Under the pieces are notes generated by a model, which was not told the DNA's origin, made no database searches, and saw only the letters and a program-made list of their open reading frames with translations. This document shows, in pieces, positions 52,525 to 62,550 of a DNA stretch of 64,000 nt (positions within the stretch are counted from its first letter, which is position 1; every line of letters begins with the position of its first letter). The position numbers were made by a program, and so were the translations under genes. Source of the DNA: Thermaurantimonas aggregans (GTDB lineage: Bacteria > Bacteroidota > Bacteroidia > Flavobacteriales > Schleiferiaceae); NCBI RefSeq assembly GCF_003851885.1, contig NZ_BHZE01000011.1, forward strand, positions 24,602 through 88,601, given 5' to 3'.

Positions 52525-55194
52525 CTATAAAGGATTTGATGATTGTTGATTATCGTTTTCTAGTTCATCGAAAATGGAGATCTGGCGAACGGTTTTATCG
52601 CCAATTTCAAATTCAAGTGTGAAAGGTTTATCGCTTTCGAGCGTCGGATTTTCTGTTGGCTCTTCTGTCGGCGGTTCTTCGTCGTCGGGGCTAATGAGGG
52701 TAATTTGCTTCACGGGATAAGTAGTGAGTTGATTTCCCTGAGCTTTAATGCCTTTTACAGTAATAAATTCTGCCAAATTGATTTCTTCAGGGGGGCGCTG
52801 CTTGCCTTTTACTTCTTCGAAATCGATGCGAATGACCGGAATCTTCTGAAAAGTAATCACCTCCGGATGATTGCCATCGCCGTCGGGGATGAAGGTTTCG
52901 CGTTTTTCTGACTTTTCGGGATGAAAGCGCTTTACAAAGTAGCGCTGCTTAGCGGCATCCCAGTACACGCAAGTCAGTATGTCATCGGGGTTAAACTTTC
53001 GGATGAAGAGGTGGTCATCGTCGAAGTGTGTACTTAGATCAGTGCCGGTGAGTCGATAGCTTCCGTTTTTGCCGATTTCAATGATTTTGTCGTCACCTCC
53101 AAAAAATCCTAACAGACGGCCACGACCTTCAGTATTAAGTCTTACAACGCTTTCGTCAAGCCAGATTTTTCTAGGTGCCAGTGTGCTGTGACCTTTTTCT
53201 TTCAGCTCGATTTTTTTAACCGGATACTTCGTAACCAGGTTGCCACGTGCACTGCGACCTTTAATGGCCAGAGAGGCAAAGTCAATGTCGAAACGCAGTT
53301 TTTTGATCTTGCTAATCGGCTTTAGAAAGACAGATACAATTTCTGCTTCGCCGTTCGGATTGGCTGAAAAGTGCAGTATCTCGCTTCCAGGCTTGCCTTG
53401 TGTAATGTCGTATTCATTTCCGCGAATTACACCATCTACATAAAACCGCTTCATGTAGGAGGGTCCTTTGACACCATCGCGGTAAATGACATTGTAAATG
53501 GTTCGCTTGTCGCCTTTTTTAAAAACGGCTACATGTATGATGTCTTTTCCGACGTACACTTTTTGGTCCACCTTTACCACCAACATCTTGCCATCGCGAC
53601 GAAACACAATGACGTCGTCGATATCTGAGCAATCGCACACATACTCGTCCTTTTTCATACCAATTCCTACGAATCCCTCTTCGCGGTTTACGTAGAGCTT
53701 TTCGTTGGCGATGGCGACGGTTTGCGCCTGTATTTCGTCGAAAAGCCTCAATTCGGTTTTACGCTCACGACCTTTGCCGTATTTTTCTTTCAGGTACTGG
53801 AACCACTTGATGGTGTATTCGGTAAGGTGAGCGAGGTTGTATTCTACTTCGGCAATTTCGCCCTCGAGAGCTTTTATATGATCGTCGGCTTTGTCAGCGT
53901 CGTATTTTGAGATGCGTTTGATTTTTATCTCTGTAAGGCGCACGATGTCATCATCGGTTACAGGTCGCAGTAGATGGCTCGTGTGAGGCTCTAACCCTTG
54001 GCGGATGTTGCTGATTACCTGTTCCCAGGTTTCCGCTTCTTCGATGTCGCGATAGATTTTGTTTTCGATAAAAATGCGTTCAAGCGAAGCGAAATGCCAT
54101 GCTTCTTGCAACTCTCCGAGCTTTACTTCGAGTTCGGCTTTTAAAAGATTTCTTGTCAGATATGCCGATTCGCGAAGCATCTCGCTTACGCCCATAAAAA
54201 GAGGTTTATCATCGTAAATTACGCATGCCATAGGCGAGATGCTCACCTCACAATCTGTAAAGGCATAGAGCGCATCTATTGTTTTATCAGGCGAAATACC
54301 GGGGTGGAGATGAACAAGGATTTCAACGTTTTCGGCGGTGTTGTCTTCTATTTTGCGGATCTTGATTTTGCCTTTTTCATTGGCTTTCAGAATGCTTTCG
54401 ATTAGTGAACCAGTAGTGGTGCCGTAGGGTATTTCCGTGATGACGAGGGTCTTTTTATCCAATGCTGAAATTTTGGCGCGTACGCGCACCCGTCCACCGC
54501 GCTGGCCATCGTTGTAATTGCTCACATCGGCTACCCCGCCTGTCGGGAAATCAGGAAAAATCTGTACTTCCTTCCCGTTGAGCACGTCGATACAGCCATC
54601 GATGAGCTCGTTGAAGTTGTGAGGCAAAATTTTGGTGCTCAGTCCTACGGCTATACCTTCTACCCCTTGTGCAAGCAGCAGCGGAAATTTTACAGGAAAG
54701 AAGACCGGCTCTTTTGCCCGACCGTCGTAGCTGGCTTGCCACTGGGTGATTTTAGGCGAAAAGACAACATCGAGAGCAAACTTGGTTAGACGAGCTTCGA
54801 TGTAGCGGGGTGCAGCTGCTCCATCACCGGTCAGGATGTTTCCCCAGTTACCTTGGCAGTCGATGAGCAGATCTTTTTGGCCGAGCTGCACTAAAGCATC
54901 GCCTATCGATGCATCGCCGTGCGGGTGGTATTTCATCGTATTTCCGATGATGTTTGCCACCTTGTGATAGCGGCCATCGTGCATCTCGTACATTGAGTGC
55001 AGTATGCGACGCTGTACAGGTTTCAAGCCATCGTACATGGCTGGCACAGCTCGTTCAAGGATTACGTAGGAGGCGTAATCCAAAAAATACTCGCGATACA
55101 TGCCCGATACCTTATTCAGATGGGCAACATGACCCTCGCCACCGCCTTCGGGTGCAGGGTCAGGCTCGCCGATCAGTTCCTCTTCGTCTGCCAT
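52525..55194 (-). CDS. parC: DNA topoisomerase IV subunit A
   Basis: 889-residue type IIA topoisomerase A subunit that cuts and rejoins DNA for chromosome decatenation. The acidic N-terminus is followed by ASYVILERAVPAMYDGLKPV and QRRILHSMYE; the quinolone-region analogue is YHPHGDASIGDALV; catalytic Tyr131 is in APRYIEARLTKFA. It has a long C-terminal domain with a Glu/Pro-rich linker. parE is not adjacent. GyrA is the alternative assignment, but the N-terminus and C-terminal shape fit Bacteroidota ParC better. TACCTTTA, one mismatch from a -7 box, lies about 40 bp upstream. Confidence 0.9.
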   Translation of the reverse strand: MADEEELIGEPDPAPEGGGEGHVAHLNKVSGMYREYFLDYASYVILERAVPAMYDGLKPVQRRILHSMYEMHDGRYHKVANIIGNTMKYHPHGDASIGDALVQLGQKDLLIDCQGNWGNILTGDGAAAPRYIEARLTKFALDVVFSPKITQWQASYDGRAKEPVFFPVKFPLLLAQGVEGIAVGLSTKILPHNFNELIDGCIDVLNGKEVQIFPDFPTGGVADVSNYNDGQRGGRVRVRAKISALDKKTLVITEIPYGTTTGSLIESILKANEKGKIKIRKIEDNTAENVEILVHLHPGISPDKTIDALYAFTDCEVSISPMACVIYDDKPLFMGVSEMLRESAYLTRNLLKAELEVKLGELQEAWHFASLERIFIENKIYRDIEEAETWEQVISNIRQGLEPHTSHLLRPVTDDDIVRLTEIKIKRISKYDADKADDHIKALEGEIAEVEYNLAHLTEYTIKWFQYLKEKYGKGRERKTELRLFDEIQAQTVAIANEKLYVNREEGFVGIGMKKDEYVCDCSDIDDVIVFRRDGKMLVVKVDQKVYVGKDIIHVAVFKKGDKRTIYNVIYRDGVKGPSYMKRFYVDGVIRGNEYDITQGKPGSEILHFSANPNGEAEIVSVFLKPISKIKKLRFDIDFASLAIKGRSARGNLVTKYPVKKIELKEKGHSTLAPRKIWLDESVVRLNTEGRGRLLGFFGGDDKIIEIGKNGSYRLTGTDLSTHFDDDHLFIRKFNPDDILTCVYWDAAKQRYFVKRFHPEKSEKRETFIPDGDGNHPEVITFQKIPVIRIDFEEVKGKQRPPEEINLAEFITVKGIKAQGNQLTTYPVKQITLISPDDEEPPTEEPTENPTLESDKPFTLEFEIGDKTVRQISIFDELENDNQQSSNPL

Positions 55195-55370
55195 TTACTC
55201 TTGTGATTGTTTTGCACCGATTCGAGCCGTAAAGGTAGGAAAAGCGGTTTTTTTACCTCAGAAGGCTAAATCGAAATCTTTCTACATTCCACTTTTTTCT
55301 GCTTTCTATTGTTCAATCTGTATTTTTAAAAGGCAGAAAATGATTTTGATGTCTCAATTTACACAAAACA

Positions 55371-55416
55371 AAAACCGCCCAACCGTTACCCTAAGGCTTC
55401 GGAGGGCGGCTTTTCC
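55371..55416 (-). terminator. Terminator after gap
   Basis: CCGCCC (55375-55380) and GGGCGG (55404-55409), with a 23-nt interior and a minus-strand T-run beyond. It lies about 22 bp past the gap stop. Confidence 0.7.
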
Positions 55417-55437
55417 CCTTGACTTCAGTTTAAAGTT

Positions 55438-56892
55438 TTAATAATAGCTCTTTCTGCGCACCTTAGCCAGGTATTTGCTCAGCCGTATTACCTGTCTGGT
55501 ATATCCATATTCGTTGTCGTACCACACATACAGCACTACCGACTTTCCGTCAGGATGAACAATAGTGGCCTTGCTGTCGAACACCGAAGGACATGGATTG
55601 CCAATGATGTCAGAGCTCACCAATTCATCTGAAATGTGATACATGATTTGCTCCACCAGGTCGCCCTGAAGGGCGGCACGTCGCATGGTTTGGTTGATGT
55701 CATCAACTGAAGTGGATTTTGAAAGCGTAAGATTGAGAATGGCCAAGGATCCGTCGGGAACAGGTACCCGAATAGCGTTAGAGGTAAGTTTTGAGCCGAG
55801 TCCAGGAATGGCTTTATCGACGGCGCTGCCGGCTCCTGTTTCAGTGATCACCATGTTGAGTGCTGCTGCGCGACCACGGCGGTACTTCGGGTGCATGTTG
55901 TCTACCAGGTTTTGGTCGTTGGTATAGGCATGAATGGTTTCAATATGACCTTTTTCGATACCGTAGGCATCGTTGATCACCTTGAGCACTGGTACAATGG
56001 CATTGGTCGTACACGATGCTGCTGAGAAGATGTTTTCTTCGTCGGGATTTACACTGCGCTGATTTACACCATGCACCAAATTGGGTACTCCCTTACCAGG
56101 TGCAGTGAGCAGCACTTTCGATACGCCCTTGCTCTGCAAATGGCGCGATAAGGCCGCACGATCGCGATAAGCCCCAGTATTGTCGATTACCAATGCATCG
56201 TTGATACCGTATTGCGTATAGTCGATTTCTTCAGGCTTTGAGGTGGCTATCATGGCTACCTTTCGGCCATTGATGATGAGGGCTTTGTTTTCGTAATCTT
56301 CAATCACTGTACCCGGAAAAGCCCCATGCACCGAATCAACGCGCAACAAGGAAGCGCGCTTTTTGATCGAAAGGTCGTCGTTTTCTCGTGTTACAATGGC
56401 TCGCAGGCGTAGTTGTTCGCCTCTGCCCTCCTGAGCAATTAATTCCCTGGCTACCAGACGTCCAATGCGACCAAACCCATACAGTATTACATCTTTTGGG
56501 TGTATCGTAATACGGTTTTCAGGACCGATAAAGTCGCGCAACTGATGGCGAATGAAGGCTGAACGGTCGGGAAACTGTTGGCCGATTTCTAAATATTCTT
56601 TTGTGAGCCTTCCTAAGTCCATGCGAGCCGGGCAGATGTCTTCCTGTAGCAGGGCCTGTGCCATAGCAAGGGTGTCTTCTACCTTCAGTGGCACACCTAC
56701 CACCTGCTCAGCATAATGATGTAAATTCAGAATCTCGCCCGGACGGCGATCGATGAGTTGATTTCGAAAAAGAACGGTTTCTACTCCTTTGTCGTACCAG
56801 AGGTCGTTGATCGCTTTGATGAGACAAACTGCGTTTTTTTCGTTTTTGATGCGGTTTTCTACTGCTTGTTGATAATCTTCTAATCGAATCAT
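55438..56892 (-). CDS. gap: Glyceraldehyde-3-phosphate dehydrogenase with N-terminal extension
   Basis: Glycolytic or gluconeogenic phosphorylating GAPDH. 484 residues: about 130 N-terminal residues of helical sequence precede the Rossmann start LYGFGRIGRLVA (139-144 GFGRIG). Catalytic Cys294 is in AASCTTNAIV and the partner His321 is in ETIHAYTN. The C-terminus holds YDNEYGYTRQ. Ordinary GAPDH is about 330-340 residues, so this is the long class known in some Bacteroidota and Gammaproteobacteria. The role of the extension is unknown to me. Confidence 0.93.
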   Translation of the reverse strand: MIRLEDYQQAVENRIKNEKNAVCLIKAINDLWYDKGVETVLFRNQLIDRRPGEILNLHHYAEQVVGVPLKVEDTLAMAQALLQEDICPARMDLGRLTKEYLEIGQQFPDRSAFIRHQLRDFIGPENRITIHPKDVILYGFGRIGRLVARELIAQEGRGEQLRLRAIVTRENDDLSIKKRASLLRVDSVHGAFPGTVIEDYENKALIINGRKVAMIATSKPEEIDYTQYGINDALVIDNTGAYRDRAALSRHLQSKGVSKVLLTAPGKGVPNLVHGVNQRSVNPDEENIFSAASCTTNAIVPVLKVINDAYGIEKGHIETIHAYTNDQNLVDNMHPKYRRGRAAALNMVITETGAGSAVDKAIPGLGSKLTSNAIRVPVPDGSLAILNLTLSKSTSVDDINQTMRRAALQGDLVEQIMYHISDELVSSDIIGNPCPSVFDSKATIVHPDGKSVVLYVWYDNEYGYTRQVIRLSKYLAKVRRKSYY

Positions 56893-57171
56893 ACAAATGA
56901 GGTAGAGATATGTGTCAAAAGTAGAATGACACAGATGTGTTTCAAAGTGTTGTTGAAAATATTAACATGCTGAATACCAATTAAATATGTAATTTTTTTG
57001 GTGTGTATTTTTTACACTTACCTTAAAAAATTTTCTTATAAATGACGCTGATTTCGAACTAAACAATTTTCCCAGTAGATCGGCTAACTTCCATAAAAAG
57101 TTTTGTTTCTAAAATGGATGTTTTGTTTGAGCAATTTTTGGTGTAATCTTTTTTAGAGAATATGTAGAGAA
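56893..57171. other. AT-rich spacer between gap and the ppk1 terminator
   Basis: About 280 bp with runs of T and A. I find no open frame worth calling and no clear -33/-7 pair for gap, whose promoter should lie here. Confidence 0.5.
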
Positions 57172-57215
57172 AAATCAGGCACTTAACCTACTTTTAATAG
57201 TTAAGTGCCTTGATT
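57172..57215 (-). terminator. Terminator after ppk1
   Basis: GGCACTTAAC (57178-57187) and GTTAAGTGCC (57200-57209), 10-bp perfect stem, 12-nt interior, extended by AAATCA/TGATTT with one bulge. Minus-strand T-run follows. Confidence 0.75.
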
Positions 57216-57246
57216 TCAAGGGATATTTTTAGTGAGTGTACAGCGA

Positions 57247-59346
57247 TTAAAGCTGTCGGCCTCCGGCTTTTTTGAGTTCTCGCTTTACGTATTCGTAAAG
57301 CTCTATTTGTGCTCTTATTTTAGGACCAGGATGTTTGCGATAGGCATTTTTTACCTCCCAGCCGTGAATGCGTGCCTTGCAGTTGTCTTTCCAAAGGATA
57401 TCGAGATGGTCTTGAATTTCGCGCTGAATCTTGGGGTCGTACACCGGGCAGGTCACTTCTACGCGGTATTCGATGTTTCGCGTCATCATGTCGGCTGAGG
57501 AGATGTAGTACTTCGGTTCTCCGCCGTTGGCAAATACGTACACGCGACTGTGCTCCAGAAAGCGATCTACAATACTGATAGCTTCGATGTTTTCACTTAG
57601 CCCTGGTTTGCCTGGAATGAGCGAACATATGCCCCTGACGATTAGTCGAATTTTTACACCTGCCTGAGAAGCCTGATAGAGCTTTTCGATAATTCCAGTG
57701 TCTGAAAGGGAGTTGAGTTTCCAAAAGATGTAAGCCTCTTTACCGGCTTTGGCGTTTTTTATTTCGTTGTCGATCAGCTCGTTTATTTTCAAGCGCTGAT
57801 AGTGAGGTGAAACGATTAAGTGCTGGTATTGAAAGACTTTGTAATTCGTCTTGAAAAATTCAAAAATCTTGGCGATATCGCGCGTAATACGAGGGTCAGC
57901 AGTCAACAACACGTAGTCGGTGTAGATGCGCGCTGTGCTTTCGTTAAAATTACCCGTGCTCACTATGGCGAAGTGCTCGACTTTTTCATTGCGCACTCGC
58001 GTGATGTGTACCAGCTTGCAATGTACCTTTAACCCAGTAACACCAAAAATTACCTCCACCTCTTCATTTTTGAGTTCTTCAGTCCATTTAATGTTTGCCT
58101 CTTCGTCGAAACGGGCTTGAAGCTCAATGACGACTAAGACCTTTTTGCCGTTTCGGGCGGCATTTTTAATGGCTGAGATTACTCTAGACTTTTCTGCCAA
58201 ACGATAGAGCGTAATCTGTATGCTTGTTACATCAGGATCGATGGCTGCCTCGCGCAGCATGCGAATCACAAAAGAGAAGGAGTGGTAGGGCTGAAAGAGC
58301 AAGACATCTTTCCGCGCCACCACATCCATGATGCTCTTGTTAAGGTCAAGGTCTGGATGATTTAAAGGGGGGAGAGGCTCATAAACTGACGGAAACTCCT
58401 CAATGGCAGGAAACTTCATCAGGTCCTTCTTGTTGTGGTATCGTCCACCTGAGGCCAAACTGTCGTAATTGTCGAGCTGCATCCTGCTCATCAAGTACGA
58501 CAGAAGGTCGGGTGGTATTTCGCGGTCGTATACAAATCGCACCGGGTCGCCTGTTTTACGGCTCTCAAGGCTCTCACTCACCTTGTCGATAAAACTTTTA
58601 GAAACGTCGTTTTCGATATCGAGCTCGGCATCGCGCGTGATTTTGATGGTATAAGCTTCAAACTTGTAATTGTTGAAAATGAAAAAGATGTAATTTAGAT
58701 TGTACCGAATCAGGTCGTCCAAATACATAAAAAAGCGCTTGCCGTATTTGGGCAGCTCTACAAAGCGACCCACATAGTCGGTAGGCAATTCGATGAGGGC
58801 ATAGAAATTTTTTGACGAGTCTAATTGATTCTCAGCCTTAATGGCCAGATAAATGGATTTGTCGGTCAATTGCGGAAAAGGCCGCTTCGGATTTAAAATC
58901 AGTGTAAAAACCGCCGGACTCACCTTGTCGATGAAAAACTGCCGAATGAATTCTTTTTGACCGGTAGTCAGGTTTTTCTCATCTACGATTACGATGCCCT
59001 TCTCATTGAGTTCGCGTATGAGCGCTTCGTAGATCTCCTCAGCCTCTTGCTGCTGCTCATTGGCGATTTGACTAATGGTTTGTAGCAATTTGTCGGGCGA
59101 AAAGCCCCCGAGCTCGCGGCTTGCCTTTTTGCCAAACATGCTCATCCGCTTGATGGTGGCATATCGCACCCTGAAGAATTCATCGAGGTTATTTGAGAAA
59201 ATCCCGATAAATCTCAACCTTTCTACAAGCGGTACTGTAGGATCTGCTGCTTCCTGAAGCACCCGCGCATTAAAGTCGAGCCAACTTACATCACGTGGTA
59301 TGTATCGATCTATTTGGAGCAGTTCCTTTTTCTTTTTCTTGTTCAT
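57247..59346 (-). CDS. ppk1: Polyphosphate kinase 1
   Basis: Makes inorganic polyphosphate from ATP via a phosphohistidine. 699 residues, normal length. N-terminal part: RDVSWLDFNARVLQEAADP and NNLDEFFRVRYATIKR. The catalytic domains show LFQPYHSFSFVIRMLREAA, VVIELQARFDEEANIKW, and GLKVHCKLVHITR, the phosphorylated-His region. Later SSADMMTRNIEYRVEVTCPV. It is followed upstream in transcription by sixA, 9 bp away, and both likely form one operon. Confidence 0.95.
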   Translation of the reverse strand: MNKKKKKELLQIDRYIPRDVSWLDFNARVLQEAADPTVPLVERLRFIGIFSNNLDEFFRVRYATIKRMSMFGKKASRELGGFSPDKLLQTISQIANEQQQEAEEIYEALIRELNEKGIVIVDEKNLTTGQKEFIRQFFIDKVSPAVFTLILNPKRPFPQLTDKSIYLAIKAENQLDSSKNFYALIELPTDYVGRFVELPKYGKRFFMYLDDLIRYNLNYIFFIFNNYKFEAYTIKITRDAELDIENDVSKSFIDKVSESLESRKTGDPVRFVYDREIPPDLLSYLMSRMQLDNYDSLASGGRYHNKKDLMKFPAIEEFPSVYEPLPPLNHPDLDLNKSIMDVVARKDVLLFQPYHSFSFVIRMLREAAIDPDVTSIQITLYRLAEKSRVISAIKNAARNGKKVLVVIELQARFDEEANIKWTEELKNEEVEVIFGVTGLKVHCKLVHITRVRNEKVEHFAIVSTGNFNESTARIYTDYVLLTADPRITRDIAKIFEFFKTNYKVFQYQHLIVSPHYQRLKINELIDNEIKNAKAGKEAYIFWKLNSLSDTGIIEKLYQASQAGVKIRLIVRGICSLIPGKPGLSENIEAISIVDRFLEHSRVYVFANGGEPKYYISSADMMTRNIEYRVEVTCPVYDPKIQREIQDHLDILWKDNCKARIHGWEVKNAYRKHPGPKIRAQIELYEYVKRELKKAGGRQL

Positions 59347-59355
59347 GTAGAGCCT

Positions 59356-59853
59356 TTAAGATTTTCGGCGTTTTTTAGGGTAATCAAAGAATCTAAGCTC
59401 AGCCTTTGAGTCGATTTTCGACCAGTCGTCGGTATCGTACACCAGGCAGGCGATGCCCGTGGTGGGCACATTGTCAATGTGGTGATTGATGGCGTGATTT
59501 ACAAAATCTGTAATGCCTGGATTATGGGCAAAGACCATGATTTTGTTACATGAATTCGGAATCCGCCGTATCACCTCGCGAATTTGCCAATCGGGGGCAT
59601 CGTACAACTGACTTTCGATCTGAATTTTTGAAAACGGAATGCCAAAGGAACGTGCAAAAATGAGAGCAGTGTGCAGCGCTCGCGTAGCCGGGCTGCTTAC
59701 GATTAGATCAGGTACTTCGCCATTTTCTCTCAGATACCTGGCTGATTCATAAGCATCGTTCACTCCGCGTCCATTCAGTGGTCTATCAAGGTCAGGAATG
59801 TTGTCGAAGTCCCAGCTCGACTTCGCATGACGAATCAAGTAAAGTGTTTTCAT
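59356..59853 (-). CDS. sixA: SixA-like histidine phosphatase
   Basis: 165-residue histidine-phosphatase family protein. The catalytic LIRHAKSSWD holds Arg8 and His9; further FAHNPGITDFVNHAI with the second His. SixA removes phosphate from phosphohistidine in phosphotransfer proteins; Bacteroidota homologues are not proved to do so. It is encoded 9 bp upstream of ppk1, in the same operon. Link to polyphosphate is inferred from that pairing. Confidence 0.84.
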   Translation of the reverse strand: MKTLYLIRHAKSSWDFDNIPDLDRPLNGRGVNDAYESARYLRENGEVPDLIVSSPATRALHTALIFARSFGIPFSKIQIESQLYDAPDWQIREVIRRIPNSCNKIMVFAHNPGITDFVNHAINHHIDNVPTTGIACLVYDTDDWSKIDSKAELRFFDYPKKRRKS

Positions 59854-60078
59854 GGCCGCAAGATTTACTTCAAACCTTAACGAGGGGTTTGCATAATCTG
59901 TTGTGCAAAAGTCTGTTATATCCCATGAATCTTAACAGTTTTACGACAAATTAATGATTAAATAACACACCTGTCTGTCAATATCTAAATAACATTAACT
60001 ACAACTTTTACTAAAACGAAAACCTATTCTACGTCTTTCTGTGGGTTCTGCGGGAAATACCTAACCTCTTTGCTTTCA
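59854..60078. other. Intergenic stretch upstream of repeat copy B
   Basis: About 225 bp with no open frame or hairpin that I can support. Contains AT-rich sequence and is followed by the 80-bp repeat. Confidence 0.4.
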
Positions 60079-60157
60079 CCGGACGGAGTGAGTCCCGGGT
60101 GCTGACAAAGCTCCCCTGAGCTTTCGTCGGTAGAGGAAGGGGGAGTGAGTAAAAAAT
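60079..60157 (-). repeat. 80-bp hairpin repeat, copy B (inverted)
   Basis: Reverse complement of copy A at 47945-48025, about 80% identical over its length, with the same core CGACGAAAGCTCAGGGGAGC. One mismatch (A/G) in the hairpin loop region. It lies about 180 bp upstream of glnN. Confidence 0.65.
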
Positions 60158-60199
60158 CTACAACAAATCACATTAATTCGGATAAACCCATCGTTTTTT

Positions 60200-60246
60200 A
60201 AGGGGTATATCTTTTAAAAAATGCTTTTTTGACGCCAATACCCCTT
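60200..60246. promoter_or_regulatory. 9-bp inverted repeat upstream of glutamine synthetase III
   Basis: AAGGGGTAT (60200-60208) and ATACCCCTT (60238-60246), perfect, separated by 29 bp. It lies 91-137 bp before the glnN ATG. It could be an operator or RNA hairpin controlling glnN; no regulator gene is nearby. Confidence 0.4.
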
Positions 60247-60336
60247 TAAATTTTACACAACATAGCAAAAAATCAATAAAAAAATTTGTTGGATGCCATT
60301 CGACTTCGTTGCTTTGCAGCCAAAATTTTACAGTCT

Positions 60337-62529
60337 ATGATGACATCCCTTCGTTTTACAGCTCTTTTTGAAAGCATCAAGCGCAAACCTGTCGATTTCT
60401 CACTGCCGACCAACAAAGTGAGCGACGTATTCGGCAGCCACGTTTTTAACGACCGCGCCATGCGCGAATTCCTTACCTCTGAAGCCTATCAAGCTGTACG
60501 CGACGCCATCGAAAACGGAAGCCAGATCACCCGCGAAAAGGCCGATCAAATAGCGGCCGGCATGAAGGCTTGGGCTACTAGTCTCGGAGCCACTCACTAC
60601 ACCCACTGGTTTCAACCCCTTACGGGTGCTACAGCCGAAAAACACGACTCCTTTTTCGAGCCTACCGGTGAGGGGCGAGCTATCGAGAAGTTTAACGGCA
60701 GCCAGCTCGTACAGCAAGAACCCGATGCTTCATCATTTCCCTCCGGAGGTATTCGCAACACCTTCGAAGCTCGCGGATACACAGCCTGGGACCCCACCTC
60801 TCCTGCTTTCGTAATGGGTAACACCCTTTGTATCCCAACCGTATTTGTATCCTACACCGGTGAAGCACTCGACTACAAAACTCCTCTTTTAAAGTCGATG
60901 AACGCTCTGGACAAAGCTGCGACTGCCGTTTGTCAATATTTCGACAAAAACGTTACAAAAGTTTATTCAACCCTCGGTTGGGAGCAAGAGTACTTCCTCA
61001 TCGATACAGCACTCTTCAACGCTCGTCCCGATCTGGCCATGACTGGTCGCACCCTCCTGGGCCATGCTCCCGCCAAAGGGCAACAGCTCGAAGACCACTA
61101 CTTCGGCTCAATTCCCGAGCGCGTCATGAAGTTTATGCAAGAGCTCGAATACGAGTGCTACAAGCTTGGAATTCCCGTAAAGACCCGCCACAACGAAGTA
61201 GCCCCCAGCCAGTATGAGCTGGCGCCCATTTTCGAAGAGATCAACATCGCTGTTGACCATAATACCCTCCTGATGGATTTGATGGACAAGGTTGCCCGCC
61301 GTCACAACTTCCGCGTATTGCTACACGAAAAGCCCTTTGCCGGCATCAATGGAAGCGGAAAGCACAACAACTGGAGTATGGCGACCAACACCGGCAAAAA
61401 CCTCCTCTCACCAGGTCGTACCCCGAAGAGCAACCTTATGTTTCTCACCTTTTTCATCAATACCATTAAGGCAGTACACGATTACGCCGACTTGCTTAGA
61501 GCTTCTATCGCTTCTGCCCAAAACGATCATCGCCTAGGTGCTAACGAGGCTCCACCTGCCATCATCTCAGTTTTCATTGGCGATTTTCTAACTTCAGTAC
61601 TACACGAACTTGAAAAAGTAGAAGACGGCAAACTCAGTCCTGAGCAAAAGACGGAACTAAAACTCAACGTGGTGGGACGAATTCCTGAGATATTGCTCGA
61701 CAATACCGATCGCAACCGCACATCGCCTTTTGCCTTTACAGGCAATAAGTTTGAATTCCGCGCCGTCGGTTCTTCGGCCAACTGTGCCGGCCCAATGACC
61801 GTACTTAATTCCATCATGGCCGAGCAACTCACTAAGTTCAAAAACGAGGTAGATGCCCTCATCGAAGGCGGCATGAAAAAGGACGACGCTATCTTCAATG
61901 TGCTTAAGAACTACATTATCGCATCTAAAAATATCCTCTTCGAAGGAGATGGCTACAGCGAAGAGTGGGTACAAGAGGCAGCCGGTCGCGGATTGAACAA
62001 CATAAAGACCACCCCACATGCTTTAAAAGCTTTTGTCGATAAAAAAGCCATTGAACTTTTTGAAAAGCAAAGCATTATGAACGAGCGTGAGGTACACGCC
62101 CGCTACGAAATCATGCAGGAGATGTACTTCAAGAAAATTCAAATCGAAAGCCGCGTTTTGGGCGACATGGCAGGAAATCACATTGTGCCTGTTGCCATCA
62201 AATACCAAAATACCTTGATCGAAAATGTCCGCTCACTTAAGGAGATCCTATCACCCGAAGAGTTTGAGATAGTGGCAAAAGAGCAGCTCGAGATGATTAG
62301 GGAAATTTCAAAACGGGTATCTACAATCATTGCCCTCAAAGACGAAATGATCGAGACTCGCAAGGTGTGTAACAAAATCGAAGACGCTGAAGCTCGGGCC
62401 ATCGCTTATTGCGAAAAAGTGCTTCCTTTCTTCCAGAAGATTCGCTATGAGGTCGATAAACTTGAGCTTTTAATCGATGATCAACTCTGGCCCTTGCCAA
62501 AATACAGAGAACTCCTTTTCTCTAAATAG
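60337..62529 (+). CDS. glnN: Glutamine synthetase type III
   Basis: Joins ammonia to glutamate using ATP, the main nitrogen-assimilation step. 730 residues from the ATG at 60337, matching the long GSIII class found in Bacteroidota, unlike ~470-residue GSI. The frame is open from TTG 60286, but GSIII proteins begin near the chosen ATG. Motifs: THYTHWFQPLTG, EKHDSFFEP, GWEQEYFLID, KTRHNEVAPSQYELAPIFEE, GINGSGKHNNWSM, LGANEAPPAIISVFIG and NRTSPFAFTGNKFEFRAVGSS. The C-terminal GSIII domain is present to residue 730. It is monocistronic, with a terminator downstream. Confidence 0.96.
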   Translation: MMTSLRFTALFESIKRKPVDFSLPTNKVSDVFGSHVFNDRAMREFLTSEAYQAVRDAIENGSQITREKADQIAAGMKAWATSLGATHYTHWFQPLTGATAEKHDSFFEPTGEGRAIEKFNGSQLVQQEPDASSFPSGGIRNTFEARGYTAWDPTSPAFVMGNTLCIPTVFVSYTGEALDYKTPLLKSMNALDKAATAVCQYFDKNVTKVYSTLGWEQEYFLIDTALFNARPDLAMTGRTLLGHAPAKGQQLEDHYFGSIPERVMKFMQELEYECYKLGIPVKTRHNEVAPSQYELAPIFEEINIAVDHNTLLMDLMDKVARRHNFRVLLHEKPFAGINGSGKHNNWSMATNTGKNLLSPGRTPKSNLMFLTFFINTIKAVHDYADLLRASIASAQNDHRLGANEAPPAIISVFIGDFLTSVLHELEKVEDGKLSPEQKTELKLNVVGRIPEILLDNTDRNRTSPFAFTGNKFEFRAVGSSANCAGPMTVLNSIMAEQLTKFKNEVDALIEGGMKKDDAIFNVLKNYIIASKNILFEGDGYSEEWVQEAAGRGLNNIKTTPHALKAFVDKKAIELFEKQSIMNEREVHARYEIMQEMYFKKIQIESRVLGDMAGNHIVPVAIKYQNTLIENVRSLKEILSPEEFEIVAKEQLEMIREISKRVSTIIALKDEMIETRKVCNKIEDAEARAIAYCEKVLPFFQKIRYEVDKLELLIDDQLWPLPKYRELLFSK

Positions 62530-62550
62530 TCATCAACATCTTAAAGGATT

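Noticed and set aside
60286..60336. TTG start for glutamine synthetase
   Set aside because: GSIII proteins begin near ATG 60337, and a TTG-initiated extension has no family support.
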